A stretch of 64,000 bases of DNA from positions 372,001 through 436,000 of the forward strand of contig CAWIWC010000010.1 of NCBI GenBank assembly GCA_963839745.1, read 5' to 3'. The position numbers were made by a program, and so were the translations under genes. The notes beneath the pieces are model-generated. The model had not been told where the DNA came from, made no database searches, and saw only the letters and a list, made by a program, of their open reading frames with translations. Source of the DNA: JAIBJN01 sp963839745. GTDB taxonomy: Bacteria > Actinomycetota > Thermoleophilia > Gaiellales > Gaiellaceae. Below, one piece after another: positions 49,449-60,473 of this stretch. Each line of letters begins with the position of its first letter. Positions within the stretch are counted from its first letter, which is position 1.

Positions 49449-49610
49449 TGCCCCTTCCCGCAATACAGGCCCTGCCTCTGCGCCGCGATCACGCGGCGCC
49501 AGAGCCCGCCCTCCCGCTCACCAAGGCTTCAAGCCTTGGCTTCGCGACAGACCGAACTCTGACTTGGTGCTCGCGACGCAGAGTCGCGGCAGCATCACGG
49601 GAAGGGGCAT
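49448..49610 (+). repeat. 163-bp intergenic element with terminal inverted repeat (atpE/atpF)
   Basis: ATGCCCCTTCCCG (49448-49460) and its exact complement (49598-49610) bound the whole gap between atpE and atpF. Inside are a long hairpin around 49475-49505 (CTCTG-CGCCGCG / CGCGGCGCCAGAG with one bulge) and CCAAGGCTT/AAGCCTTGG (about 49520-49540). The right arm contains AAGGGG (49602-49607), 8 nt before the atpF start, so pairing of the ends would hide the atpF ribosome binding site. It could also be a small mobile or RNA-processing element. Confidence 0.5.
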
Positions 49611-49615
49611 AGAAG

Positions 49616-50194
49616 ATGAAGGATTCGCTGCTTCAGGCGTTCCTCTTCGCCCAGGAGACGACCACCGGGGCGGAGGAGGAAGAGGGGTCGCTGATCGACG
49701 TCGTCCCGGGCCTGATGGTCTGGACGATCATCACGTTCCTGATCGTCCTCTGGGTGCTCCGGCGCTTTGCCTTCGGCCCGATTCAGAGGATGATCGACCA
49801 GCGGCGCGACCGCATCCGTGAGGCGCTCGACGAGGCCGACAAGGCCCGGAGCGAAGCCCGCGAGCTGCGCGAGCTGACCGCGAAGGAGCGCGAGCAGGCG
49901 AAGGCCGACCGCGAGCAGATCCTCGAGGACGCGCGCCGCCAGTCCCAGCGGCTCGTCGAGCAGGCGAAGGAGCGTGCCGACGCCGACCTCAAGGAGCAGC
50001 TGGAGAAGAACCGCGAGGAGCTCGCCGCCGAGAACGCGAGGCTGCGCGAGCAGATCCGCCGCGACGTCGTCGAGCTGACGCTCTTCGCCGCCGAGAAGGT
50101 GACGGGCAAGGTCCTCGACGAGGACGACCAGCGCCGGCTGATCGAGGAGACCATCGAAGAGGCCGACGTCCAGCGACTCGCGTCGGAGAACTAG
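49616..50194 (+). CDS. atpF: F-type ATP synthase subunit b
   Basis: A 192-aa stator subunit: one N-terminal membrane helix (VVPGLMVWTIITFLIVLWVLRRF) then a long charged coiled coil (KARSEARELRELTAKERE, QAKERADADLKEQLEKNREELAAENARLREQ) that binds delta/F1, ending VLDEDDQRRLIEETIEEADV. ATG 49616 follows the inverted-repeat element. There is one b subunit gene only; no b' is seen. Confidence 0.95.
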   Translation: MKDSLLQAFLFAQETTTGAEEEEGSLIDVVPGLMVWTIITFLIVLWVLRRFAFGPIQRMIDQRRDRIREALDEADKARSEARELRELTAKEREQAKADREQILEDARRQSQRLVEQAKERADADLKEQLEKNREELAAENARLREQIRRDVVELTLFAAEKVTGKVLDEDDQRRLIEETIEEADVQRLASEN

Positions 50195-50201
50195 GGAGAG
50201 C

Positions 50202-50735
50202 ATGGCCGTCGCCCACCGCGTCTACGCCGAGGCCCTGCTCGCGGCCGCCGGCGAGAAGGGCCGCCTCGCCGAGGTGCGCGAGGACCTCGCCGAGTTCGCC
50301 GCAGCCGTCGAGTCGAGCGAGGAGCTGCGCTCCTTCCTCCGCAACCCCCAGATCGAGCCGCACGTCAAGCGCGACGCCCTCGCGGCGCTGCTCGCCGACG
50401 CCGACGAGCTCGTCCGCAACTTCCTCCTGCTGCTGGCCGAGAAGGGCCGGATCGCCGAGATCGAGCAGATCCACTCGGAGTTCGAGCGGCTGATCGCGCA
50501 GGAGGCCCGCGTCCTCGAGCTCGAGCTGACCACCGCCGTCGAGCTCTCCGACGAGGAGGCGGCGCAGCTCGTGCGCCGGATCGAGGACGCCGCCGGCCGC
50601 AGGGTCGAGGCCACGCGCCGCGTCAACCCCGACATCCTCGGCGGCATCGTCGTCCAGGCCGGCTCGCGTCGACTCGACGCGAGCGTGCGCGGCCGGCTCA
50701 ACCGCCTTCGCCAGGAACTCACCGCCCGACGCTAA
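50202..50735 (+). CDS. atpH: F-type ATP synthase subunit delta
   Basis: A 177-aa OSCP/delta subunit that joins the b stalk to F1. AVAHRVYAEALLAAAGEKGRL, EELRSFLRNPQIEPHVKRDAL and the C-terminal RVNPDILGGIVVQAGSRRLDASVRGRLNRLRQEL are typical. Start ATG 50202, AGGGAG just before. The stop precedes atpA by 12 nt. Confidence 0.95.
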   Translation: MAVAHRVYAEALLAAAGEKGRLAEVREDLAEFAAAVESSEELRSFLRNPQIEPHVKRDALAALLADADELVRNFLLLLAEKGRIAEIEQIHSEFERLIAQEARVLELELTTAVELSDEEAAQLVRRIEDAAGRRVEATRRVNPDILGGIVVQAGSRRLDASVRGRLNRLRQELTARR

Positions 50736-50747
50736 GGAGCACACACG

Positions 50748-52285
50748 TTGAAGCTACGTCCCGAAGAGATCACGTCGATCCTCAAGCAGCGCATCGAGGC
50801 CTACGAGGTGGAGACCGACCTCGCCGAGGTCGGCAGCGTCCTGCAGATCGGCGACGGCATCGCCCGCGTCTACGGCCTCGAGAGCTGCCTGTCGCTGGAG
50901 ATGCTCGAGCTCGAGCACGGCGTCACGGGCATCGCGCTCAACCTCGAGGAGGACAACGTCGGCGTCGCGCTCTTCGGCGACTGGGAGAAGATCGCAGAGG
51001 GCGGGACGGTCAAGCGCACGGGCCACGTCGTCAGCATCCCGGTGGGCGACGAGCTCGTCGGCCGCATCGTCAACCCGCTCGGCGAGCCGCTCGACGGCGC
51101 AGGGCCCGATCGGCGCGACCGAGACCCGCCTGCTCGAGCACAAGGCGCCCGGGCGTCGTCAGCCGCCAGCCGGTGAAGGAGCCGCTCCAGACCGGCATCA
51201 AGGCGATCGACTCGATGATCCCCATCGGCCGCGGCCAGCGCGAGCTCGTGATCGGCGACCGCTCGACGGGGAAGACCGCGATCCTCGTGGACACGATCCT
51301 GAACCAGAAGGGCCAGGACATGATCTGCATCTACGTCGCGATCGGCCAGAAGGCCTCGACCGTGGCGCAGGTGTACGAGCGCCTCAAGGAGGCGGGGGCG
51401 ATGGAGTACACGATCATCGTCACGGCCTCGGCGACCGAGGCGGCCCCGATCAAGTGGATGGCGCCCTACACGGGCACGGCCATGGGCGAGTACTTCCTCT
51501 ACAACGGCAAGCACGCCGTCTGCATGTACGACGACCTCTCGAAGCACGCGGACGCCTACCGGCAGATGTCGCTTCTCCTCCGCCGCCCGCCCGGGCGCGA
51601 GGCGTTCCCCGGCGACGTCTTCTACCTCCACTCGCGGCTGCTCGAGCGTGCGTGCAAGCTCAACGAGGAGCTCGGCGGCGGGTCGCTCACCGCCCTGCCG
51701 GTGATCGAGACCCAGGCGGGCGACGTCTCCGCCTACATCCCGACGAACGTCATCTCGATCACGGACGGCCAGATCTTCCTCGAGTCCGACCTCTTCTTCT
51801 CGGGCGTCCGCCCGGCGATCAACGTCGGCATCTCGGTGAGCCGCGTGGGCGGGAACGCCCAGACGAAGTCGATGCGGAAGGTGGCCGGCCGCCTGCGCCT
51901 CGACCTGGCCCAGTACCGCGAGCTCGAGGCGTTCGCCCAGTTCGGCTCCGAGCTCGACCCCCAGACGCAGGGGACGCTCGCCCGGGGCGAGCGGATGGTG
52001 GCGACGCTCAACCAGCCGCAGTACGCGCCGTGGCCGCTCGAGGAGCAGGTCGTCGCGATCTTCGCGGGCATCCAGGGCCTGCTCGATGACATCCCGCCCG
52101 GGCAGGTGCCGCGCTTCCAGGAAGAGCTGCGCGAGTACCTTCGTTCCGAGGGGTCGATCTACCAACGGCTCGGCGACGAGAAGGACTTCCCCGACGAGCT
52201 CCAGGACGAGGCCCGCAAGGCGATCGAGGAGTTCAAGAAGATCTTCTCCGTCCACGACGAGAGCGGGGTGGCGGGCGCCGCCTAG
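50748..52285 (+). CDS. atpA: F-type ATP synthase subunit alpha, two close frameshifts
   Basis: The non-catalytic nucleotide-binding subunit. TTG 50748, with AAGGAG 8 nt upstream, starts KLRPEEITSILKQRIEAYEVET, then EVGSVLQIGDGIARVYGLE. Frame is lost near 51103 (GCAGGGCCCG) and regained near 51150 (GCGCCCGGGCG), both G/C runs. The stretch between, read in the third frame, is IGATETRLLEHKAPG, normal for AtpA. After that PIGRGQRELVIGDRSTGKTAI (P-loop), ALPVIETQAGDVSAYIPTNVISITDGQIFLE and the C-terminal domain are intact. Two compensating-looking indels in an essential gene indicate sequencing error. Confidence 0.93.
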
Positions 52286-52290
52286 CACTG

Positions 52291-53181
52291 ATGGCCACCG
52301 TCCAGGACATCAAGCGGCGGCTTCGCTCCGTCCGCAACACGCGCAAGATCACCAAGGCGATGGAGCTCGTCGCTGCCGCAAAGCTGCGGCGGGCCGAGGC
52401 CAGGATCCGCGCGCTACGGCCATACGCGGAGCGCATGCGCGAGCTCATGGTCGGCACGGCCAGGGCGACGCCGTCGCGCGGGTTCCCGTTGCTCGAGGAG
52501 CGCGAGAACGTGAGCGCAGTGGCGATCCTCCCGCTGACGGGCGACCGCGGCCTCGCCGGCGCGTTCAACGCGCAGATCATCCGCCGCTCGCTCCAGATCG
52601 AGCGCGAGGTGCGCGCCTCCGGCGCCGATGTCCGCTGGGTCGTCGCGGGCAAGAAGGGCCGCTCGACGCTGCGCTTCCGCCGCTACGAGATCGAGCAGGC
52701 GTGGGTCGACTTCACCGACCGCCCGAACTACTCGGATGCCGTCGCGATCGCGCACACGATCGCCGAGCTCTTCACCGAGCGAGAGGTCGACCGCGTGGTG
52801 ATGATCTACAACCACTACGTCTCGCCGCTCACGCAGACCGTGGAGGTCGAGGACGTGCTCCCGATCCCGCGCGCACTCCTCGAGGAGGAGGAGAAGAGCG
52901 CCTACGAGATCGCGCTCGAGGGCGACTTCATCTACGAGCCCGAGCCCGACGAGATCCTCGCCCGGCTGCTGCCGACCTACCTGGAGACGTCCGTGTACCG
53001 CGCGCTGCTCGAGTCCGCCGCCTCGGAGCACGGAGCGCGGATGACCGCCATGCGGAACGCCTCGAAGAACGCCGGCGAGCTCATCGACAAGCTGACGCTG
53101 GACATGAACCGCGCGCGCCAGTCGGAGATCACGCAGGAGATCCTCGAGGTCGTCGCGGGCGCGGACGCCCTCACCAGTTAG
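52291..53181 (+). CDS. atpG: F-type ATP synthase subunit gamma
   Basis: A 296-aa rotor subunit. The start is DIKRRLRSVRNTRKITKAMELVAAAKLRRA (N-terminal coiled coil), ILPLTGDRGLAGAFNAQII lies in the middle, and SEHGARMTAMRNASKNAGELIDKLTLDMNRARQ at the end forms the other coiled-coil strand. It is the last gene before the break in the ATP synthase run: the next genes are Kelch and ABC transporter genes, while atpD comes 7.3 kb later. Confidence 0.95.
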   Translation: MATVQDIKRRLRSVRNTRKITKAMELVAAAKLRRAEARIRALRPYAERMRELMVGTARATPSRGFPLLEERENVSAVAILPLTGDRGLAGAFNAQIIRRSLQIEREVRASGADVRWVVAGKKGRSTLRFRRYEIEQAWVDFTDRPNYSDAVAIAHTIAELFTEREVDRVVMIYNHYVSPLTQTVEVEDVLPIPRALLEEEEKSAYEIALEGDFIYEPEPDEILARLLPTYLETSVYRALLESAASEHGARMTAMRNASKNAGELIDKLTLDMNRARQSEITQEILEVVAGADALTS

Positions 53182-53219
53182 CTAACGCCCGGGTCGCTGC
53201 GCACGTCTGACTCGGTGAG

Positions 53220-54155
53220 ATGCGCTGGCTCCTCGTAGCCGTGGTCGCCGCCGTGCTGGTCGCCCTGGCGGCCGTGCTGGGCACCTTCGGCGACGGGTCG
53301 GAGGAGGCGCAGGCCTCCCCGTGGGAGCTCGCGCAGCCCATGTCCCAGCGGCGCAGCTACATCGCTGCGGCCGAGATCGGCGGGAAGGTCTACGCGGCGG
53401 GAGGAATGGTCGGCGAGACGGGCCGGCCGCTCGACCTCGTCGCGCGCTACGACCCCGCGACGGACACGTGGGACACGCTGCACCGGCTCCCCGACCCGCT
53501 GCGCGCCGCGGCCGGTGCGGCCGTGGACGGCACGTTCTACGTCATCGGCGGGACGACCGAGGACGGGAACACGGCCGCCGTGAACGCCTACGACCCGGAG
53601 ACGGACACGTGGACCCCGCGCGCGCCCCTGCCTGAGCCGCGCTTCAACCACGCGGCGCTCGAGCTGGGCGGCAAGATCTACGTCCTCGGCGGCTACCTCG
53701 AGGGCGAGGAGCGCCGGGACGTCTTCGTCTACGACCCCGCCACCGACTCGTGGTCGGAGGGCCCCGAGCTCCCGATTCCCAACCACGCCTTCGACGCGGT
53801 CGCGGTCGACGGGGAGATCTGGATGATCGGCGGCCGGAGCGAGGACGAAATCCTCCGCGACGTCTGGATCCTGAACACGGAAACCGGGCGCTGGCGCCCC
53901 GGGCCGGAGATGCCGGAGCCGATGGAGCTCCTCGGCGCGGCTGTCGCGGGCGACGAGATCCACGCCGTCTGGGAGAGCACCTACCAGGTCTACGACACGT
54001 CCACCGGTGAGTGGACGACGGGCCCGCGCTCGCTCGTCACCAGGCACGGCCTGCAGACGTTCTACATCGACGGCGTGCTCTTCACCGTCGGAGGCTGTAC
54101 GACCAGGCTCGTCGACAGCCCCATCGTGGAGCGTCGCGTCCTCCAGTCGCGCTAA
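53220..54155 (+). CDS. Exported Kelch-repeat beta-propeller protein
   Basis: A 311-aa protein with an N-terminal signal/anchor (WLLVAVVAAVLVALAAVLG) and a series of Kelch repeats: GGKVYAAGGMVGE, DGTFYVIGGTTED, GGKIYVLGGYLEG and DGEIWMIGGRSED, each followed by YDPATDTW-type turns. This makes a five- or six-bladed propeller outside the membrane. Ligands of such domains range from sugars to proteins; none can be inferred. It starts 38 nt after atpG and precedes the peptide transporter genes, so it may be read through from the atp operon. Confidence 0.88.
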   Translation: MRWLLVAVVAAVLVALAAVLGTFGDGSEEAQASPWELAQPMSQRRSYIAAAEIGGKVYAAGGMVGETGRPLDLVARYDPATDTWDTLHRLPDPLRAAAGAAVDGTFYVIGGTTEDGNTAAVNAYDPETDTWTPRAPLPEPRFNHAALELGGKIYVLGGYLEGEERRDVFVYDPATDSWSEGPELPIPNHAFDAVAVDGEIWMIGGRSEDEILRDVWILNTETGRWRPGPEMPEPMELLGAAVAGDEIHAVWESTYQVYDTSTGEWTTGPRSLVTRHGLQTFYIDGVLFTVGGCTTRLVDSPIVERRVLQSR

Positions 54156-54247
54156 CTTCAGGCGCCGAGGTGCGTCTAAGCACCAAGTGGCCGTGCGGGG
54201 TGCAAAACCGTGCGGCCGTTGGATTGGAAACTCAGAGGAGGGCGGAA

Positions 54248-55934
54248 GTGCGAAGAAAGACATGGCTCCTGCTCGTTGCCTCGCTCGTGGCAGTCCTCGC
54301 GCTCGGAGCCGCCGGTTGCGGTGGCGACGACGACGATGACGACGCGGCAGGCGGCGACACCGGGGCGGCGACCGACGGCGGCCAGCCGGCGGCCGAGCAG
54401 GTCATGACAATCGGGTGGGGAGCCGATCCTCCGTCACTGGATCCCGGCATCGCCGAGGACACCACGTCGGCTCATCTCCTGAGCAACCTGTTTGACCCGC
54501 TCGTCAAGCTCAACCCGGACACGCTCGAGGCCGAGCCGGCTCTCGCAGAGTCGTGGGACATCGAAGGTCCGTTGGTCACCTTCCACCTGCGCGAGGACGG
54601 GACGTGGACCAACGGCGACCCGGTGACGGCCGCAGACTTCGAGTATGCGTGGAAGCGCGCGCTCGACCCGGAGCTCGCTGGCAGTTACTCGTACCAGCTC
54701 GGCGGGATCAAGGGCGCCGCCGAATACAACAGCTGTGAGGGGGCGAAGTGCACCGCGCTCCGCGACCAGGTCGCGGTGACCGCGGTCGACGACTACACCC
54801 TGGAGGTCGAGCTGACCTCGGAGCAGCCCTGGTTCATCCAGCAGGTTGCTCATCACGTGTTCCTGCCTGTTCACCAGGCCACCGTCGAGGAGTTCGGGGC
54901 CCAGTGGCCCGAGCCCGGGAACATCGTGACCAACGGTCCGTTCATGCTCGAGTCGTTCGAGCACGAGGCCAACATCAACCTGGTCAAGAACCCCGACTGG
55001 CGTGACGCGGACAGCGTCAGCCTCGAGCGGATCGACGGCCGGATCATCATCGACGGCGTCACCCGCGTGCAGGCCTTCGAGGCCGGCGAGGTGGATGCCC
55101 TCGACGGCGGAGGCCTCCCGCCCGAGGAGATCGAGCGCCTGAAGACGGAGCCGTACTTCGAGCAGTATCCGTCGCTCGGGACCTACTACTACGGCTTCAA
55201 CACGAAGAACATCTCCGACCTGAACGAGCGGCGCGCGCTGTCGCTCGCCATCAACCGGAAGATCATCACCGACAACATCGACCGGACGGGCCGCGACCAG
55301 GCCACCGGCATGACCCCGAAGGGCATGCCCGGCTTCGACGTCATCAACCCGGAGTCGCCTTGGCTTCCGCCCGAGGGTGACATCGAGCAGGCGAAGGAGC
55401 TGTACGCGCAGGTCGCAGAACCCGCACCAGCAGATCAACCTGTTCCACAACGACGCACCCGGCCACAAGGAGATCGCGGTGGCCGTGCAGGATCAGTGGA
55501 GCGAGCTCGGCGTCCAGACGACGATCAAGGCGCAGGAGTGGGCCCAGTTCCTCGAGTTCCTCGGGCCTCCGCCGAACGACGAGGTCGACGTCTACCGCCT
55601 GGGTTGGATCTACGACTTCCCGGATGCCTTGAACGGGCTCGAGGTCTTCATCTGCGACGACCCGCCCGCGAGCACGAACAACAGCACGAACTGGTGCGAG
55701 CCCGAGTACGACGCGCTCATCGAAGAGGCACGCGCGACGCCCGACGAGGCAGCGCGTTGGGAGATCTACGCCCAGCTCGAGGACGTGATGTTCGGCGAGG
55801 ACGGCGCCCTGCCGATCACGCCGATCATGTGGTACACGTTCCCGAACCTCGAGAACGACGCGGTTCGCGATACGTTGTTCATCAACCCACTGGATTCGAT
55901 CGACTTCACGAAGGTCGTCGTCCAGGAGGGCTAG
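54248..55934 (+). CDS. Oligopeptide ABC transporter substrate-binding lipoprotein, frameshift
   Basis: An extracytoplasmic solute-binding protein family 5 (OppA/DppA-like). GTG 54248 begins RRKTWLLLVASLVAVLALGAAGCGG, a lipoprotein signal with Cys, then an acidic linker (DDDDDDAAGG). IGWGADPPSLDPGIAEDTTS, GTWTNGDPVTAADFEYAWKRALDPE, LGTYYYGFNTKNISDLNERRALSLAINRK and (after a frameshift near 55415) EIAVAVQDQWSELGVQTTIKAQEW and LGWIYDFPDALNGLEVF are normal blocks. The indel is probably technical. It is followed by a strong hairpin and then permease genes. Confidence 0.9.
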
Positions 55935-55947
55935 CAGGTAAGCGCTT

Positions 55948-55992
55948 CAAGACGAGTATGGCGGGGCGCTCCGGCGCCCCGCCACCGTCTTG
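55948..55992 (+). promoter_or_regulatory. Intergenic hairpin between binding protein and permease genes
   Basis: A GGCGGGGCGC/GCGCCCCGCC stem of 10 bp with a TCCG loop (55960-55983) is continued, after a small internal loop, by CAAGACG (55948-55954) pairing with CGTCTTG (55986-55992). There is no U-run, so it is not a classic terminator. In many oligopeptide operons such a hairpin leaves the binding protein mRNA at a higher level than the permease mRNA, and this position fits that role. Confidence 0.6.
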
Positions 55993-56031
55993 TTGCCAAT
56001 TGGCCCGCAACGGGTAGACAATTCGACGTAG

Positions 56032-56970
56032 ATGGCGGCTTTCATCATCAGGCGGCTCATCTGGACGATTCCAGTGATCCTCCTCGTCATCCTGATGACG
56101 TTCGTGATGATGAAGCAGATCGGCGGCAACCCGTTCCGGCGCAGCGAGCGCCCGGTTCCGCCGCAGGTCCAGGAGAACCTCGAGCGCAAGTTCGGTCTCG
56201 ACGAGCCCTGGTACGTGCAGTACTTCACGTACGTGAAGAACACCTTCACGTTCGACTTCGGCCCCTCGCTCTCCGCGCCGGGCCGTGACGTCAACGACTA
56301 CGTCACCGAGCAGTTCCCACGCTCGATCAAGCTCGGGATCCTCGCGTTCATCTGGGCGGTCCTCCTCGGCCTGCCGGCCGGGATCATCGCCGCGCTGAGA
56401 CCGAACTCGTTCTGGGACTACGGGGTGATGTTCTTCTCAAATGTCGGCTTCGCCATCCCCAGCTTCCTGGTGGCGACGCTGCTCATCTACTACTTCGCCG
56501 TCAAGTTTTCGATGGTGCCCACCAGCGGCTGGCCGCTCGGGGTCTTCGAGCTCGACTCGCGTGTGCTGCTGCCGTCCTTCGCCCTCGGGCTGCTCCCGAT
56601 GGCGTACTTCGCGCGCCTCGTGCGGGGCTCCATGCTCGAGACGTTCCAGCAGGACTACGTGCGCACGGCGCGTGCCAAGGGCCTCCGCTACCGTCGGGTC
56701 GTCGGCGTGCACGTCCTGCGCAACTCGCTGATCCCGGTCGTCACGGCAGCAGGCCCGCTCCTCGGGTTCCTGGTCACGGGGGCGTTCGTGATCGAGTTCA
56801 TCTTCGGGATCCCGGGCATCGGCAAAGGCTTCATCGACGGCGTTCGAAACCGCGACTACGCGCTCGTGATGGCGCTCACGGTCCTGCTCTCCGTCGTCAT
56901 CATCATCGCCAACCTGATCGTGGACATCCTCTACGGGATCCTCGACCCGCGGACGAGAATCCGCGCCTGA
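56032..56970 (+). CDS. Oligopeptide ABC transporter permease (DppB/OppB-like)
   Basis: A 312-aa permease with six helices. MAAFIIRRLIWTIPVILLVILMTF is the typical OppB start, and KFGLDEPWYVQYFTYVKNTFTFDFG the external loop. The EAA loop with the ATPase coupling motif is YVRTARAKGLRYRRVVGVHVLRNSLIPVVT. It forms a heterodimer with the next protein. It overlaps dppC by 1 nt (TGATG). Peptides or related solutes are imported; nickel is possible but no metal motif is seen. Confidence 0.93.
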   Translation: MAAFIIRRLIWTIPVILLVILMTFVMMKQIGGNPFRRSERPVPPQVQENLERKFGLDEPWYVQYFTYVKNTFTFDFGPSLSAPGRDVNDYVTEQFPRSIKLGILAFIWAVLLGLPAGIIAALRPNSFWDYGVMFFSNVGFAIPSFLVATLLIYYFAVKFSMVPTSGWPLGVFELDSRVLLPSFALGLLPMAYFARLVRGSMLETFQQDYVRTARAKGLRYRRVVGVHVLRNSLIPVVTAAGPLLGFLVTGAFVIEFIFGIPGIGKGFIDGVRNRDYALVMALTVLLSVVIIIANLIVDILYGILDPRTRIRA

Positions 56971-57947
56971 TGGTCGTCGACCGCCGAGAAGCGCTCACGG
57001 TCGCCCCGGCGCCGACCGTCCCGCTCCCGGAGGGCGAGGTCGCCGGCGCGCCGGTCCGCCAGTCGAGCCTCTGGCGCGACGGCTATGCCCGGTACATCCG
57101 CAACAAGGGCGCCGTCGGCGCGGCGATCCTCTTCCTCATCATCGTCCTCTACTGCCTCCTGATCCCGGGCTTCTGGAAGATCCCGGGGATCTGGACGTCG
57201 ATCTTCGACATCGACCCGAACGACGCGAACTTCGGCGAGACGTACCTGCCGCCGAGCCTCGAGCACCCCTTCGGCACCGACGGCTTCGGGCGCGACCTCT
57301 TCACGCGCACTGCACTGGGCGGCCAGATCTCGATCGGGATCGGGTTCGCGGCGACGTTCGTGATCCTCGTCATCGGCGTCACGTACGGCGCGATCTCGGG
57401 CTTCGTCGGCGGCTGGGTCGACAACGCGCTGATGCGGTTCCTCGACGCGCTCTACGGCCTGCCCTACCTGCCGTTCGCGATCCTGACCATCCAGATCCTC
57501 TCCGAGTGGGGCGCCGTCGACTTCAGGACGATGGTGATCGCCCTGGCGATCGCGAGCTGGTTCACGACCGCGCGCATCGTCCGCGGGCAGATCATCACGC
57601 TGAAGCAGAACGACTACGTGCGCGCCGCGAAAGCGGTGGGTGCGCGGTGGTACCGGATCCTGGTGCGCCACCTGCTCCCGAACACGCTCGGCGTGCTCAT
57701 CATCGCCGTCTTCCTCGAGCTCCCGGGCGTCGTCCTCGGCGAGGCGATCCTGTCCTTCATCGGGCTCGGCATCAACCCGCCCGACGCCTCCTGGGGCTCG
57801 ATGGCCCAGGACGGCCGCGAGGCCTACCGGCTCCATCCCATGGAGATCATCATCCCCAGCGTCGCGATCGCGTCACTCGTCCTGTGCGCGAACTTCATCG
57901 CGGACGGCCTCCGCGACGCCCTCGACCCCCGCACCCGGGAGACGTAG
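56970..57947 (+). CDS. Oligopeptide ABC transporter permease (DppC/OppC-like)
   Basis: A 325-aa permease. The N-terminal cytoplasmic part is followed by AAILFLIIVLYCLLIPGF, the external HPFGTDGFGRDLFTRTALGGQISIGIGF block, and the coupling loop DYVRAAKAVGARWYRILVRHLLPNTLGVLIIA. The C-terminal LSFIGLGINPPDASWGSMAQDGREAYRLHPMEIIIPS is a family hallmark. It pairs with the previous permease; ATPase genes follow after 4 nt. Confidence 0.93.
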   Translation: MVVDRREALTVAPAPTVPLPEGEVAGAPVRQSSLWRDGYARYIRNKGAVGAAILFLIIVLYCLLIPGFWKIPGIWTSIFDIDPNDANFGETYLPPSLEHPFGTDGFGRDLFTRTALGGQISIGIGFAATFVILVIGVTYGAISGFVGGWVDNALMRFLDALYGLPYLPFAILTIQILSEWGAVDFRTMVIALAIASWFTTARIVRGQIITLKQNDYVRAAKAVGARWYRILVRHLLPNTLGVLIIAVFLELPGVVLGEAILSFIGLGINPPDASWGSMAQDGREAYRLHPMEIIIPSVAIASLVLCANFIADGLRDALDPRTRET

Positions 57948-57951
57948 GCCA

Positions 57952-59857
<1,906 letters not shown>

Positions 59858-59904
59858 GGCTGACTAAGCCCTAACCTCCGGCTGCCGATATCGTCAGAGT
59901 GAAT

Positions 59905-60378
59905 ATGGCCGGCAATGACCCGCTGATGATGGGCGGCGCGTGCGAACGTGCGCGTGAGTGGGCGTCGCTGCGCCTGGACGACGAGCTGTCCGTGCTCGAG
60001 GAGGAGATCCTCGAGCGGCACCTCGACGTCTGCGACGCATGCCGGCGGTTCGAGGAGGGCATGCGCGTGTCGACGGTCAGGATCCGCACGACCCCGCTCG
60101 AGATGCCGGCGCGGCAGATGCCGGTCCCGTCACGGCGCGTGGTGGTCACGCGGCAGCGCAAGTGGACGGCCATGGGCGCCGCCGCGGCGCTCGCGCTCGG
60201 CGCGCTGATCGGCTCGCTCGTGGAGCGGCCGGGAGACGCGGTGCCGAGCCAGACGCCGTCGCAGGTCAGCTTCCTTTCGCGCGACTCCAACAATCTGCGC
60301 GACATCCCGCGGGCCCGCTTCATGACGCCGGTGCCGACGCCGGCGACGCCGCGCAACCCGCCCGAAGGCGTCATCTAG
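59905..60378 (+). CDS. Membrane zf-HC2 protein, anti-sigma-factor-like
   Basis: A 157-aa protein. The N-terminal zinc-binding helix pair has C in GGACERAREWASLRLDDE and H-x3-C-x2-C in LERHLDVCDACRRFEEG, the zf-HC2 signature of anti-sigma factors. One membrane helix follows (WTAMGAAAALALGALIGSLV), then a short external proline-rich part. ATG 59905 is used; GTG 59899 is 2 codons earlier. No ECF sigma gene lies beside it. It stands between the transporter and atpD, so its partner, if any, is elsewhere. Confidence 0.75.
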   Translation: MAGNDPLMMGGACERAREWASLRLDDELSVLEEEILERHLDVCDACRRFEEGMRVSTVRIRTTPLEMPARQMPVPSRRVVVTRQRKWTAMGAAAALALGALIGSLVERPGDAVPSQTPSQVSFLSRDSNNLRDIPRARFMTPVPTPATPRNPPEGVI

Positions 60379-60473
60379 CGCGTACGAGACCGGCGGGATC
60401 GGCGCCGGGCCTTGGATAGACTCTCCGTGGCCGGGCGATCGGCCGTCCTCTCACGCGATCATCCAGGAGATTC

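Noticed and set aside
60417..60422. TAGACT as a -10 box for a separate atpD promoter.
   Set aside because: No acceptable -35 hexamer occurs 16-18 nt upstream; the site is too weak to list.
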